35,104 bases of DNA, taken from NCBI GenBank assembly GCA_020723505.1, contig DYIT01000022.1:17010-52113 (forward strand), read 5' to 3'. Each line of letters starts with the position of its first letter. Within the stretch, counting starts at the first letter, position 1. The notes beneath the pieces were generated by a model that was not told where the DNA came from, did not search any database, and saw only the letters and a program-made list of their open reading frames with translations. This stretch comes from Candidatus Kuenenia stuttgartensis (GTDB lineage Bacteria > Planctomycetota > JAKEIC01 > DYIT01). The translations under genes and the position numbers were made by a program. Shown piece after piece: positions 7,434 through 16,451 of this stretch.

Positions 7434-9617
7434 TTGGATGGACTGCTGGCCAATCTGACTGAACGGCAGAGGGAAGCCGTTTGCTGCACGGAAGGTCCGC
7501 TCCTCGTGGTCGCAGGGCCGGGAAGCGGCAAGACGCGCGTCATCACGACCAGGGTGGCATACCTGATTTCCGGTGGCACTGCCCCTTCGAACATCCTATG
7601 CCTCACTTTCACGAACAAAGCGGCGGACGAAATGCGCGAGAGGGTTGAGGCTTCTGCAGGGACAAGAGGCGCATGGCTCTCCACGTTCCACTCCATGTGC
7701 AGCAGGCTCCTGCGCATGGACCTCGATTTGGAGGGTTATTCCCGGAACTTCACGATTTACGACCGCTCGGACCAGTTATCCTGCCTGCGGAACGTGCTCA
7801 AATCGCTGAACATCGACCAGGGCGAAGCCGGGCTTACCAGGCTGCCCGGGAGGATAAGCGCGATAAAGAACGGTTCCGCGAATCCCGTGTCCGGAGATGA
7901 GAAAAACCGGGATTTTTCAAGGATTTTCGCCGCCTACGAGAAAGCGCTGCAGGCGGCGAACGCGCTCGATTTCGACGATTTGCTCGTCGTGTTCCTGAAG
8001 ATGCTGAAATCGAGGCCCGAAATCCTGGAGAAATACCGCGACAGGTTCAGGTACGTCCTGGTGGACGAGTACCAGGACACGAACAGGCTGCAGTACGAGA
8101 TTGTCATGCAGATTTCGGAGAAGCACCGGAACATCTGCGTGACCGGGGACCCTGACCAGTCCATCTACAGCTGGCGGGGAGCGGACATCAGGAACATCCT
8201 GGATTTCAGGAAGAGCTTCCCCGAGGCAAGAGTGGTGCTGCTGGAGCAGAATTTCCGCTCGACGGCCGGCATCCTCAAAGCCGCGGGCAATCTCATTGCG
8301 CGGAACAGGAAGAGGGAGGAGAAGAGCCTCATTCCAGTGCTCGGGGAGGGGCTGGCGCCGCGGGTCGTGAGCGCGTTTGATCCCGAGGACGAGGCGCTCA
8401 GGATAGCGGAGGCGGTTTCATCGCTCTCCTCAGGCGGCGCGCCGCTCTCGGAAACGGCGGTATTCTACCGGACGAACGCGCAGTCAAGGGCGATTGAACA
8501 GGCCCTTCTCGACCGGGGCATACCCTACGTGATTGTCGGCAGCGTGGAGTTCTTCCAGCGGCGCGAAATAAAGGACCTGTCGGCGTACTTGAAGATCGCC
8601 GTCAATCCGAAGGACGACGTTTCGTTCCTCAGGATCTGCAACGTTCCGGCCAGGGGCATGGGGGACAAGGCGCTCGACATGGTTAAGGGGGCGGCGGACT
8701 CTTCCGGCGCGTCCATGTTCGAGGCGGCGGTTCGGATTGCCTCGGACCAGAACGCCCCTCCCCGCATCCGGAAGGCCCTGGGCGAACTATCCGGCGCGGT
8801 GGCGTCGCTGGCCGATTTCCGCGGCGGGGTGGGGGGGGCGGTCGGCCGGCTCGTCGAAGCCCTCCGCTACGCCGAGTACCTCGGCAAGGCGTTCGCAGAA
8901 GACGCGGAGGATAGGGTCGCGAACGTGACTGAGCTCATCAGCGCCTGCCACGAGTGGGACGAGAAGCATCCGGGCGGGACGCTGGCGGATTTCCTGGAAG
9001 AGGTGTCTTTGCTTTCGGACGTGGACAAGTGGGACCGCAAAGACGCAGTCTCGCTGATGACCCTGCATTCCTCCAAGGGGCTCGAATTCGATACGGTCGT
9101 CATCGCCGGCATGGAGGAGGGGCTGCTTCCCCACTTCGGGATTGACGGGGCTTCGGATTCGGACAGGATAGAGGAGGAGCGGCGCCTGTGTTTCGTCGGA
9201 ATGACGCGAGCGAAGCGGAACCTGATTGTCACCTGGGCTAAGAACAGGCGCACGGCCCGCGGAGATATCGACTTCGGCGAGCCGTCGAGGTTCCTGAGGG
9301 AATCCGGACTTGCGCCGTTGCTTGCGGAGGTATCGGAATCGAGGATGACGCCGTATCCCTCGCCGGGGCGGGCGGGCCCTGGAACTGAGGAGGGGGACGA
9401 AGACCTGGAATTCCGCGATTCGCTGGCCGGGGAAGCGGAGGACGAGCCGTTCAAGACAGGGGATTACGTGAAACACCTGAGTCTCGGCCCAGGGCGCGTG
9501 GTGGCGACCAAGGGATTCGGCTGCTCGGCAAAGGTCGTGGTAAATTTCCCGAGGCTCGGGCTCAAGACGTTCGCGGTGGGGCTTGCGCCCCTCATAAGGG
9601 TCAATCCGGACGAGTGA
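7434..9617 (+). CDS. pcrA: UvrD/PcrA/Rep-family superfamily 1A DNA helicase
   Basis: This is an ATP-dependent 3'-5' DNA helicase of about 727 residues, the usual PcrA/UvrD length, acting in excision repair and replication-fork clearance. All SF1A motifs are visible in order: AGPGSGKT (Walker A), LTFTNKAADEM, DEYQDTN (Walker B), GDPDQSIYSWRGAD, EQNFRST, TLHSSKGLEFD and VGMTRAK. The C-terminus ends in a PcrA-like Tudor segment (YVKHLSLGPGRVVA). The start is taken as TTG at 7434 because GGAG lies exactly 7 bases upstream; TTG at 7404 and GTG at 7368 are alternatives, the latter inside the likely promoter. UvrD and PcrA cannot be separated firmly by eye. It is followed after 4 bases by the sigma54 activator gene. 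Confidence 0.93.
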   Translation: MDGLLANLTERQREAVCCTEGPLLVVAGPGSGKTRVITTRVAYLISGGTAPSNILCLTFTNKAADEMRERVEASAGTRGAWLSTFHSMCSRLLRMDLDLEGYSRNFTIYDRSDQLSCLRNVLKSLNIDQGEAGLTRLPGRISAIKNGSANPVSGDEKNRDFSRIFAAYEKALQAANALDFDDLLVVFLKMLKSRPEILEKYRDRFRYVLVDEYQDTNRLQYEIVMQISEKHRNICVTGDPDQSIYSWRGADIRNILDFRKSFPEARVVLLEQNFRSTAGILKAAGNLIARNRKREEKSLIPVLGEGLAPRVVSAFDPEDEALRIAEAVSSLSSGGAPLSETAVFYRTNAQSRAIEQALLDRGIPYVIVGSVEFFQRREIKDLSAYLKIAVNPKDDVSFLRICNVPARGMGDKALDMVKGAADSSGASMFEAAVRIASDQNAPPRIRKALGELSGAVASLADFRGGVGGAVGRLVEALRYAEYLGKAFAEDAEDRVANVTELISACHEWDEKHPGGTLADFLEEVSLLSDVDKWDRKDAVSLMTLHSSKGLEFDTVVIAGMEEGLLPHFGIDGASDSDRIEEERRLCFVGMTRAKRNLIVTWAKNRRTARGDIDFGEPSRFLRESGLAPLLAEVSESRMTPYPSPGRAGPGTEEGDEDLEFRDSLAGEAEDEPFKTGDYVKHLSLGPGRVVATKGFGCSAKVVVNFPRLGLKTFAVGLAPLIRVNPDE

Positions 9618-9621
9618 TGAG

Positions 9622-11814
9622 ATGGAAACGCTGATAATCAGGGAGAAGGAAGGGGAGAGGCGGTTCGAAATCGTCTCCGACGTGACGACCATAGGCAGGG
9701 CATCGGAGAACGACATCCAGATTTCGGATCCGGTGGCTTCCCGGTTCCACTGCCACGTGGAGCGCGGGCCGGACGGTCTCAAGCTGGTCGACCTCGAGAG
9801 CCAGAACGGGACGTGCGTCAACGGCCGGAAGATTAACGCCTCGAAGCTTGCGTCGGGCGACAGGATAGAAATCGGCGCGGTCGTTATTGAGCTCCTGGTG
9901 GAGGATGATTCCGTTCCGCAGGCCCAGAGGGGGACGAGGAGGAGGAAGGGGAGGAGGGTACGGAGGCGGCGGAGGATTTCGATTGAGACCGGGGGCGGCG
10001 ACCTGGACGCGCGATTCGGGCAGTTGCTGGTCGAAATCAAGAAGACGCTCGGCGACGATGGACTCGCGCGGGCCGAGGAGATGTTCGGCGATTTCGCGGA
10101 AGGCGAAGGGGGCCGGGGAAGGATTGAGGCGCTCATGGAGCACAAGGAGAAGCTCGAGCACCTCATGGAAATAAACAAAGCAATCAACACCGAGCTCGAC
10201 AAGAAGAAGCTCCTAAACATGATAATGGACTCCGCCATCATGCTGACCAACGCCGAGAGGGGGTTCGTGGTGCTGCTCGAGGGCGGCAAGCTCAGGTTCG
10301 AAGTCGCGAGGAACTTCGACAAGGAGTCCGTCAAGAATCCCGCGTTCAAGATAAGCCATTCGATTGCCGAGCAGGTCGCCGGGACCGGCAGAGCCGTGCT
10401 GTCGTCGGACGCGCTCACGGACCAGCGCTTCCAGGAATACATGAGCGTGTCCGATTTGAAGCTGAGGTCCGTGCTGTGCATGCCGCTGAAAATCCGCAAC
10501 AGGACAATCGGCGTGCTCTACATCGACAACAGGTTCGAGAAGGGGGTTTTCACGCCCGAAGACATGACCGTTCTCGAGTCCTTCGGCGATCAGGCATCCA
10601 TAGCGATTGAGAACGCGAGGCTCCATCAGGAGAACCTCAGGAAGCAGGCCGAGCTGGAGGACGCAAAAACCAAGCTGGAGCAGCTCAACGCGCTGCTATC
10701 GAAGAAGGTGGAGGACCAGCAGGTAGAACTCGTGAAGACGAGGGAAACCCTGGAGAGGAGCCAGAAGGAATTCACGTCCAAGTACAACTACGACAACATC
10801 ATCGGCACGTCGAAGTCCATGCGCTCGGTGTTCAACCTTCTCGACAGAATCACCGATTCCGACGTGTCGGTGCTAATCCAGGGAAAGAGCGGGACCGGCA
10901 AGGAGCTCGTCGCCAGGGCGATTCACTTCAACGGGCCGAGGAAGAAGATGCCGTTCGTGTCGCTGAACTGCGCTGCGGTGTCGGAAACCCTCCTCGAAAG
11001 CGAGCTGTTCGGGCACGTGAGGGGATCGTTCACCGGAGCCATCAGCAACAAGAAGGGACTGTTCGAGGTCGCCGACGGCGGGACCCTTTTCCTCGATGAA
11101 ATCGGCGAAATGAGCCCGGCCATGCAGAAGAAGCTCCTGCGCGCCCTGCAAGAGGGCGAGATTCGCCCGGTGGGGGGAAAGGAGACCAGGAAGGTCAACG
11201 TGAGAATCCTGTCGGCCTCAAACGAGGACCTGAAGACCCTGGTGGCTGAGCGGAGGTTCAGGGATGACCTCTTCTACCGGCTCAATGTCGTGGCAGTGAG
11301 CCTGCCGGAACTGCGGGAGCGGAAGGAGGACATCCCCCTCCTCGTGGACCACTTCCTGACGGTCCTCGCGGCGGAGACCAGGAGGGAGAAGCTCAAGATC
11401 TCGAAGGAGACCCTGAGGCAGCTCGTGAACTACCCCTGGCCTGGCAACGTGCGGGAGCTCGAGAACGAGATGCGCAGGGTGCATGCACTGAGCGAAGGCA
11501 CGGTGGAGCCGGAGAACCTGAGCGAGAGCGTCCGCAAGCGGGCGCCGGCGGGCATCTCCGACCTCATGGACGAGAAGCCGCTCAGGGACATAGTCAAGGA
11601 ATCGGTCGAGAGGGTGGAATCAGAAATCATCGTCCGGACGCTCGCCCGCACCGGATGGAGGAAATCCGAGACGGCGAAGCTCCTCGGCATTTCGCGGCCA
11701 ACGCTCGACTCTAAGATGGCGCAATACGCCCTCAGAAGGCCCGAGGGCGCGTCCGCCGAGGAGGAGCCGGATTCGCCGGATGACGGGCTTCCGGAGGGAT
11801 TCGAGGCCGGGTAG
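9622..11814 (+). CDS. Sigma54-dependent transcriptional activator with FHA and GAF sensor domains
   Basis: The protein has 730 residues in four parts. An FHA domain at about 1-90 (GRASENDIQIS, SRFHCHV, SQNGTCVNG) binds phosphothreonine, linking it to Ser/Thr kinase signalling. A GAF domain lies at about 178-335, followed by a coiled coil. The AAA+ domain (about 393-625) has Walker A GKSGTGKE near 421 and GSFTGA at 468-473, the sigma54-contact loop with Ser in place of the usual Ala. A Fis-type helix-turn-helix lies near 669-703. It should remodel sigma54 RNA polymerase at enhancer-dependent promoters; the targets are unknown. Residues 103-119 form an unusual Arg-rich linker that may reflect compensating frameshifts. 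Start ATG, 4 bases after the helicase stop. Confidence 0.92.
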   Translation: METLIIREKEGERRFEIVSDVTTIGRASENDIQISDPVASRFHCHVERGPDGLKLVDLESQNGTCVNGRKINASKLASGDRIEIGAVVIELLVEDDSVPQAQRGTRRRKGRRVRRRRRISIETGGGDLDARFGQLLVEIKKTLGDDGLARAEEMFGDFAEGEGGRGRIEALMEHKEKLEHLMEINKAINTELDKKKLLNMIMDSAIMLTNAERGFVVLLEGGKLRFEVARNFDKESVKNPAFKISHSIAEQVAGTGRAVLSSDALTDQRFQEYMSVSDLKLRSVLCMPLKIRNRTIGVLYIDNRFEKGVFTPEDMTVLESFGDQASIAIENARLHQENLRKQAELEDAKTKLEQLNALLSKKVEDQQVELVKTRETLERSQKEFTSKYNYDNIIGTSKSMRSVFNLLDRITDSDVSVLIQGKSGTGKELVARAIHFNGPRKKMPFVSLNCAAVSETLLESELFGHVRGSFTGAISNKKGLFEVADGGTLFLDEIGEMSPAMQKKLLRALQEGEIRPVGGKETRKVNVRILSASNEDLKTLVAERRFRDDLFYRLNVVAVSLPELRERKEDIPLLVDHFLTVLAAETRREKLKISKETLRQLVNYPWPGNVRELENEMRRVHALSEGTVEPENLSESVRKRAPAGISDLMDEKPLRDIVKESVERVESEIIVRTLARTGWRKSETAKLLGISRPTLDSKMAQYALRRPEGASAEEEPDSPDDGLPEGFEAG

Positions 11815-11840
11815 CCGCCGGTATCGCCGCGTCGGGATTA

Positions 11841-13670
11841 TTACAGGTGCCTGTCAAAGAAATCCGCCGTGGACCTGAGCGCGGTCACCTGGTTCTTCAT
11901 CTTCGTGAATCCGTGCCCCTCGTCTTCGAAGACGATGTATTCGACCGGGTGGCCGCGCCTCCTGAGCGATTCCACGATTTGATCGGACTCCGCCTTCGCC
12001 ACCCTCGGATCGTTCCTGCCCTGAATCACGAGCAGGGGCGTCGAGATTTGGTCGACGTGATTCATGGGCGACCTCTCGGTGAGGTAATCCTTGTCGCGTT
12101 CGGGATGGCCCACGAGCGCATACACTCCTTCGGCCCAGGAAGGCGGATTGGACGCGATGAACGTGAAGAGGTTGGCGGGGCCATAGGCCTCAACCGCCGC
12201 CTTGAACGCGCCGGGGGAGCGCGTGATGCATGTGAGAACCGCGAACCCCCCGAAGCTCATCCCGAGGATGCCAACCCTGGCCGGATCGGCCCACCCCGAC
12301 TTGCGCAGGAATCCGGCTCCCGCCATGAGGTCATGGTAGTCCCCGCCGCCCCAGTCGCGGAATATCAGCTTCTGGAATTCGGTTCCGTATCCCGTGCTCC
12401 CCCTGAAGTCAGGGGCAAGGATGCAGTAGCCGCGCGACATCAGGTACTGGAACCACATGCTGAACGCGTTCATGTTCTGTGCGTTCGGGCCGCCGTGGGG
12501 ATAGAGGATGGCAGGAAGCGATGCGTTCTTTCGGGCTCCCCTGGGCAAGTAGAACAGGCCGTGGATTTTGAGGCCGTCCGGCGACTCGTAGCTTATCTCC
12601 CTCGGGGCCGCAAGCCGTTTCTGGTCGATGCCGCCGGCCATGGAATGCGTGACCTGCACGGGCTTTCCCGAGGGGATCCTCATGGTCCAGACGTCCGCCG
12701 GCATCGTGGGCCCCTGGTAGAGATAGGCGATTTTCCTGCCGTCCCTCGAGAAGTGGAGCGAAGTGTATATCCCCTTCCTCAAGCCGAGGGGGGCGTCCTT
12801 TCCCGTCTTCAAATCGAGCATCCTCGGAACGATTGAGCCCCGTACGTTGAGCCCGTAGCAGAGGCTCCGTCCGTCCGGCGAGGCCTGGACGAACGCGGCG
12901 TCGTGCCTGGCGCGGACCGTCCACTCGAGCGCAGGTTCCCTGGAATCCAAACCGATCGATGCCACGTTCTTGAAGTCGCTGCCCTGGTTCGCAATCATGA
13001 ACGCCCGCTTGCCGTCCGCAGAGAAGCATGCGTCGAAATAGTGCGCGTCTCCCGTATGCGGGGTTATGTCCTTGAAATCCTCGGGGGGAGTACGCACGGA
13101 TGTCAGTATGATGTTCGAGTTGAGGTTGTGGTCGTCCCTGTAAACCAGGAGCCGGGATCCGTCCGGGGACCAGTCGCTCGGGGCGTCGATTCCGACCCGG
13201 TCGCGCCTGAGCACCATCTTCTCGGCCCCGGTCTTCAAATCGCGCACGTAAGTATCGAACTTGTCCTTTTCGCGCCGGTTGTCCGACCAGGCGATTTGCC
13301 TTCCGGATGGAGACGCACCGAGGAGGAAGCACTGGACCTCGGGATTCCCGGTCAGGTTCTCGGGCCTGCCCCCCGACGAAGGGACCAGATAGACTTGGGT
13401 GTTCTCGTTCCCCTGAAAATCGGCGGTGTACACGATGTGGCTCCCGCCCAGCGCCCAGTCCGCCGCCATGATGAAGTCGTCCTGGGCGGTAATCTGTGTC
13501 GGCCATCCGCCATCGGAAGGTACTGTCCAGAGGTTGTAGCTGCCGCCGATGTTCGACACGAACAGGATTCGCTTCCCGTCGGGGGAAAGCCTGGGCATGA
13601 AGGTCCTGCGGATTGCAAGGAACTGCTCCAGGCTCAGAGGTTCGGACGCCGATGCCTTGGGCTTTTTCAT
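11841..13670 (-). CDS. S9 family serine peptidase (acylaminoacyl/dipeptidyl peptidase-like)
   Basis: This 609-residue protein has an N-terminal beta-propeller of WD40/TolB-like repeats (LSPDGKRILFVSN, WSPDGSRLLVY, SPDGRSLCYG) and a C-terminal alpha/beta-hydrolase. The catalytic triad is visible: S472 in GMSFGGFA, D554 in GRNDPRV and H586 in DEGHGF, with the oxyanion segment YPHGGPNAQ upstream. It should cleave short or N-acylated peptides. No signal peptide is seen, so it is probably cytoplasmic. A GGAGGAGG ribosome site 6 bases before the ATG fixes the start. It is a single gene, convergent with the sigma54 activator (26 bases between stops) and divergent from moeA. Confidence 0.92.
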   Translation of the reverse strand: MKKPKASASEPLSLEQFLAIRRTFMPRLSPDGKRILFVSNIGGSYNLWTVPSDGGWPTQITAQDDFIMAADWALGGSHIVYTADFQGNENTQVYLVPSSGGRPENLTGNPEVQCFLLGASPSGRQIAWSDNRREKDKFDTYVRDLKTGAEKMVLRRDRVGIDAPSDWSPDGSRLLVYRDDHNLNSNIILTSVRTPPEDFKDITPHTGDAHYFDACFSADGKRAFMIANQGSDFKNVASIGLDSREPALEWTVRARHDAAFVQASPDGRSLCYGLNVRGSIVPRMLDLKTGKDAPLGLRKGIYTSLHFSRDGRKIAYLYQGPTMPADVWTMRIPSGKPVQVTHSMAGGIDQKRLAAPREISYESPDGLKIHGLFYLPRGARKNASLPAILYPHGGPNAQNMNAFSMWFQYLMSRGYCILAPDFRGSTGYGTEFQKLIFRDWGGGDYHDLMAGAGFLRKSGWADPARVGILGMSFGGFAVLTCITRSPGAFKAAVEAYGPANLFTFIASNPPSWAEGVYALVGHPERDKDYLTERSPMNHVDQISTPLLVIQGRNDPRVAKAESDQIVESLRRRGHPVEYIVFEDEGHGFTKMKNQVTALRSTADFFDRHL

Positions 13671-13808
13671 TTGCGCTCCTCCTCCAATAATCTGTATCCG
13701 GGCTACACAGTCTATAGAACCACGCAGTTAAATACAGGATTTTCCCGGACAGGGATTCATGACTCAGCCGGGCCCCATCAGAAGCGGGCTGACCGCTGTC
13801 GAAATCAT

Positions 13809-13837
13809 TTGAAGGCCTCCCGGCGGCCGGATAATAT
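13809..13837 (+). promoter_or_regulatory. Possible sigma70-type promoter for the moeA-mobBA run
   Basis: TTGAAG (13809-13814), a 17-base spacer and TAATAT (13832-13837) each match consensus at 4 of 6 positions. The spacer contains GC-rich inverted repeats (CCGG-cgg-CCGG). This is the best candidate in the 234 bases between the S9 peptidase and moeA. No clear promoter was found for the minus-strand peptidase. Confidence 0.28.
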
Positions 13838-13904
13838 CTGATAAGCAGAAGCGGGAGCTTATCCAACGAGCAGACCTGTTCGTCCGTGAGTGAAGAAGGG
13901 CGTC

Positions 13905-15119
13905 ATGGGGCCGATTACATACGACGAAGCCAAGGCATTGGTTCTCGGAAGCATCCCGGTCCTGGGGCCGGAGAAGACCGGACTCCTGGAAAGCCTCGGC
14001 AGGGTCCTTGCGCGGGACGTGAACTCGCCGACCGATCTCCCGGCCAGGGACATGTCCACTGCCGATGGATGGGCAGTGCGATGCGCTGATCTGGATGGAT
14101 CGAACAGGAATTCACAGGCGGCTCTCAGGATAGGCGGGGAAATCCAGCCTGATGCGGCGGCTTTTCTGCCGACGGAGACCGGCATCTGCTGGAAAGTGCA
14201 TCCCGGGTCGGCTGTGCCGAGACCGCTCGACGCGGTGGTGGAAGGGGCCGAGGCGTCGGAGAAGCACGGAATCGTGTCCTTCTCTTGCGCGCCGAGACCG
14301 GGAGACAGGGTGGCGGCCAGGGGATCATATTTCAGGAAGGACGAGTTCCTGCTTGGCAAAGGATGCGCAATGCGCGCCGCGGAAGTGAACCTTCTGTCGT
14401 CCTTGGGGATTGAGTCGGTTGAGGCTGTCGGCAGGCCCAGGGTTGCCGTAGTCGCCACGGGAAGCCCCGCCGTGGAGGCGGGAGGGGAGGGCGCTGGAAG
14501 CGGATTCGCGAGCGTCAACCTCCAGCACCTCCTCGCGAGGACGATTGAAGCCGGTGCTCGGCCCGTGAACATGGGAGCCGTCCGCGACAGCCGCGATGCA
14601 ATCGCCGGCGCGCTGGAAAGGGCCCGCGGATGCGACGCAATCCTCGCCACCGGCGGCGCGTCCGACGAAGGCTTGGGCACGCTGAAGGCCGCGCTGCGCG
14701 GGCTCGGCGCGGAAATCCTTTTCGAGGAGACGAATTTCAGGCCGGGCAGGACCTTCGCTTTCGCGAGATTCGGCGGAATGCCGGTGTTCTGCATCCCGGG
14801 CTCCCCGAAATCAATCGCCGCGCTTTTCAGGCTGTTCGTGTGGCCCTCAATCCAGCAGATGAGCGGGAAACCGCCCGCCGACGACGAGATTGCCGCAATA
14901 CTCGAAAAGGATCTCGTCACTCAGCCGGGGACGATGAAGTTCATCTTTTCGAAGCTGACCCGGACCGTGACGGGCTACTCGGTTCTCCCGATGCGGGACA
15001 TGCCCAAGGGGGGCTTCGTGACCTCGGACGCGGTGAATGCCCTGACCATTGTCCCCGAGGACGTGGCTTATCTCAAGTCGTCGCTGGAGGTGAGCGTTCT
15101 TCCTCTGCACGAGGTTTGA
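13905..15119 (+). CDS. moeA: Divergent MoeA-like molybdopterin molybdotransferase
   Basis: This 404-residue protein has the full MoeA domain order. MoeA inserts molybdate (or tungstate) into adenylylated molybdopterin. Family marks are STADGWAVR near the N-terminus (equivalent to D59 of E. coli), the MoaB/MogA-like domain with ATGG, and CIPGSPKS matching the LPGNPVS loop. Several E. coli catalytic positions differ: TGDEL is TGSPA (E188 to Pro), the D259 position is Gly, K275 is Glu, and D142 is Tyr. D228 is kept in VRDS. It may be specialised or impaired. The ATG at 13905 is preferred over GTG at 13890 because AAGGG precedes it. mobB and mobA follow. Confidence 0.85.
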   Translation: MGPITYDEAKALVLGSIPVLGPEKTGLLESLGRVLARDVNSPTDLPARDMSTADGWAVRCADLDGSNRNSQAALRIGGEIQPDAAAFLPTETGICWKVHPGSAVPRPLDAVVEGAEASEKHGIVSFSCAPRPGDRVAARGSYFRKDEFLLGKGCAMRAAEVNLLSSLGIESVEAVGRPRVAVVATGSPAVEAGGEGAGSGFASVNLQHLLARTIEAGARPVNMGAVRDSRDAIAGALERARGCDAILATGGASDEGLGTLKAALRGLGAEILFEETNFRPGRTFAFARFGGMPVFCIPGSPKSIAALFRLFVWPSIQQMSGKPPADDEIAAILEKDLVTQPGTMKFIFSKLTRTVTGYSVLPMRDMPKGGFVTSDAVNALTIVPEDVAYLKSSLEVSVLPLHEV

Positions 15120-15151
15120 CCGGGAAATACCATCCCGCGCTTCCACTTAAT

Positions 15152-15160
15152 TGATATGAT
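15152..15160 (+). promoter_or_regulatory. Putative extended -10 for leaderless mobB transcript
   Basis: TGATATGAT is an extended -10 element (TATGAT, 5 of 6). It ends 7 bases before the mobB ATG, so transcription could start at the A of the start codon. No -35 is evident. Confidence 0.35.
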
Positions 15161-15166
15161 TCCGCC

Positions 15167-15697
15167 ATGATTCCCGTCATCGTTATCTGCGGGAGATCGA
15201 ACACCGGCAAGACGACGCTCATCGAGAAGCTCCTTCCCTTGTTCAGCGGAAGAGGCCTCAGCGTCGCCACAATAAAGGACTATCACGGGGAGGGGCCGGT
15301 CGACGTCCCGGGGAAGGACAGCGACAGGCATCTCAAGGCCGGCGCGTGCGCTGTGGTCCTGAGGGGCGGGGACACGGCGCGGATGTTCTTCATGGTCGAC
15401 CCGTCGATGCCGCTTGGCGAGTTCGCCGATTCGCGGCTCAAGGGGGCCGACTTCGTAATCGCCGAGGGATTCAAATCGGCCGAGACCGCAAAGATAGAGG
15501 TCGCTCTCGCTTCCAGGAGCAGGGGGCTCGTATGCGCCGGCGACCCGCATCTCGTCGCGGCAGTGGCCGACTTCGATCCCGGGGCGGGCGTGCCCCTTTT
15601 CGGGCATGATGAGGCTGGAAGAATATCCGAATTCATCCTCGGCCTGTTTCCCGGCATGGGCGGAAGCCGGGCCGCAGGGCGGAAAAGGAGGCGGTGA
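15167..15697 (+). CDS. mobB: Molybdopterin-guanine dinucleotide biosynthesis adaptor protein MobB
   Basis: MobB is a small GTP-binding accessory protein that assists MobA in making the guanine dinucleotide form of the molybdenum cofactor. The 176-residue product has a P-loop (GRSNTGKTT, residues 9-17), a family-typical DSDRHLKAGA segment and ADFVIAEGFK. The usual His-rich stretch after the beta-strand (KHxHH) reads KDYHGEG here, a divergence. The tail is basic (GRKRRR). No ribosome binding site precedes the ATG. mobA begins at the base after the mobB stop, its ribosome site lying inside the mobB end, so translation is probably coupled. Confidence 0.88.
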   Translation: MIPVIVICGRSNTGKTTLIEKLLPLFSGRGLSVATIKDYHGEGPVDVPGKDSDRHLKAGACAVVLRGGDTARMFFMVDPSMPLGEFADSRLKGADFVIAEGFKSAETAKIEVALASRSRGLVCAGDPHLVAAVADFDPGAGVPLFGHDEAGRISEFILGLFPGMGGSRAAGRKRRR

Positions 15698-16330
15698 TTG
15701 TCCCGGGCGACTGGGGATGGCCCGTTGAAAGCAACGGCCGTCGTACTCGCCGGCGGCGAATCCAGGCGGATGGGGGTCGACAAAGCCTTTCTCCGCCTGG
15801 GCGGTCTCACGCTCATCGGCACAGTGCTCCGGGTGCTCGACGGGCTGTTCGCCGAAATCCTCGTCAGCGCGCCGCCGACGCCGGAATACATGGCGCTCGG
15901 CCGTCCGATTATCCCTGACACGACGGGGAGGAAAGGACCGGTCTCCGGCCTCCATGCCGGGCTCCTGAACGCTTCCCACGAGAACGTCTTCCTCTGCGCC
16001 TGCGACATGCCGCTCATGAAGCCGAAGCTGGTGCGTTTCCTGCACGCAATCGCGGTCGAAAGGGGGACCGTCGTTCCGCGGAGCCCGTCCGGACTTGAGC
16101 CGCTCTTCGCGTTCTATGCGAAATCCTGCCTCCCCAAGGTCGAGGATCTGCTGCATTCCGGCTCCTACGGCCTGCATCAGCTGCCCGGAATCCTCGGGGC
16201 GGAGATCGTGCCTTTCGAGGCGATTGAGTCCATCGACCCGGATGCGGAATCATTCTTCAACGTCAACACGCCGTCCGACTACGAGAAACTCGTGGTTGAT
16301 TTCCGCGCCCGCGGGGATAGAATTATCTGA
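15698..16330 (+). CDS. mobA: Molybdenum cofactor guanylyltransferase MobA
   Basis: MobA transfers GMP from GTP to molybdopterin to give the bis-MGD precursor used by DMSO-reductase-family enzymes such as formate dehydrogenase. The 210-residue protein shows VLAGGESRRMGVDKA (nucleotide binding), GPVSGLHAGL, CDMP (metal-binding Asp), EPLFAFY and FNVNTPSDYE, in family order. The start is TTG at 15698, immediately after the mobB stop, supported by AAGGAGG with 6 bases spacing; TTG at 15725 would also leave the motifs intact. The 121 bases after it carry no recognised feature before the polyprenyl synthase. Confidence 0.92.
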   Translation: MSRATGDGPLKATAVVLAGGESRRMGVDKAFLRLGGLTLIGTVLRVLDGLFAEILVSAPPTPEYMALGRPIIPDTTGRKGPVSGLHAGLLNASHENVFLCACDMPLMKPKLVRFLHAIAVERGTVVPRSPSGLEPLFAFYAKSCLPKVEDLLHSGSYGLHQLPGILGAEIVPFEAIESIDPDAESFFNVNTPSDYEKLVVDFRARGDRII

Positions 16331-16451
16331 TTCGGGCGTCCGGGCCCGGGGCGGTGTGCCGGACCGGTGCTGCGCCTTCCGGGAAGTGCGGCGGGATGGT
16401 TTCGGGGCTCGTGCTTTGGAAAACCCTGGAGGAAAAGCGTTCACGGACGAC

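Noticed and set aside
16095-16451. Upstream extension of the polyprenyl diphosphate synthase
   Set aside because: It overlaps mobA in another frame and encodes a Ser/Arg-rich shadow sequence.
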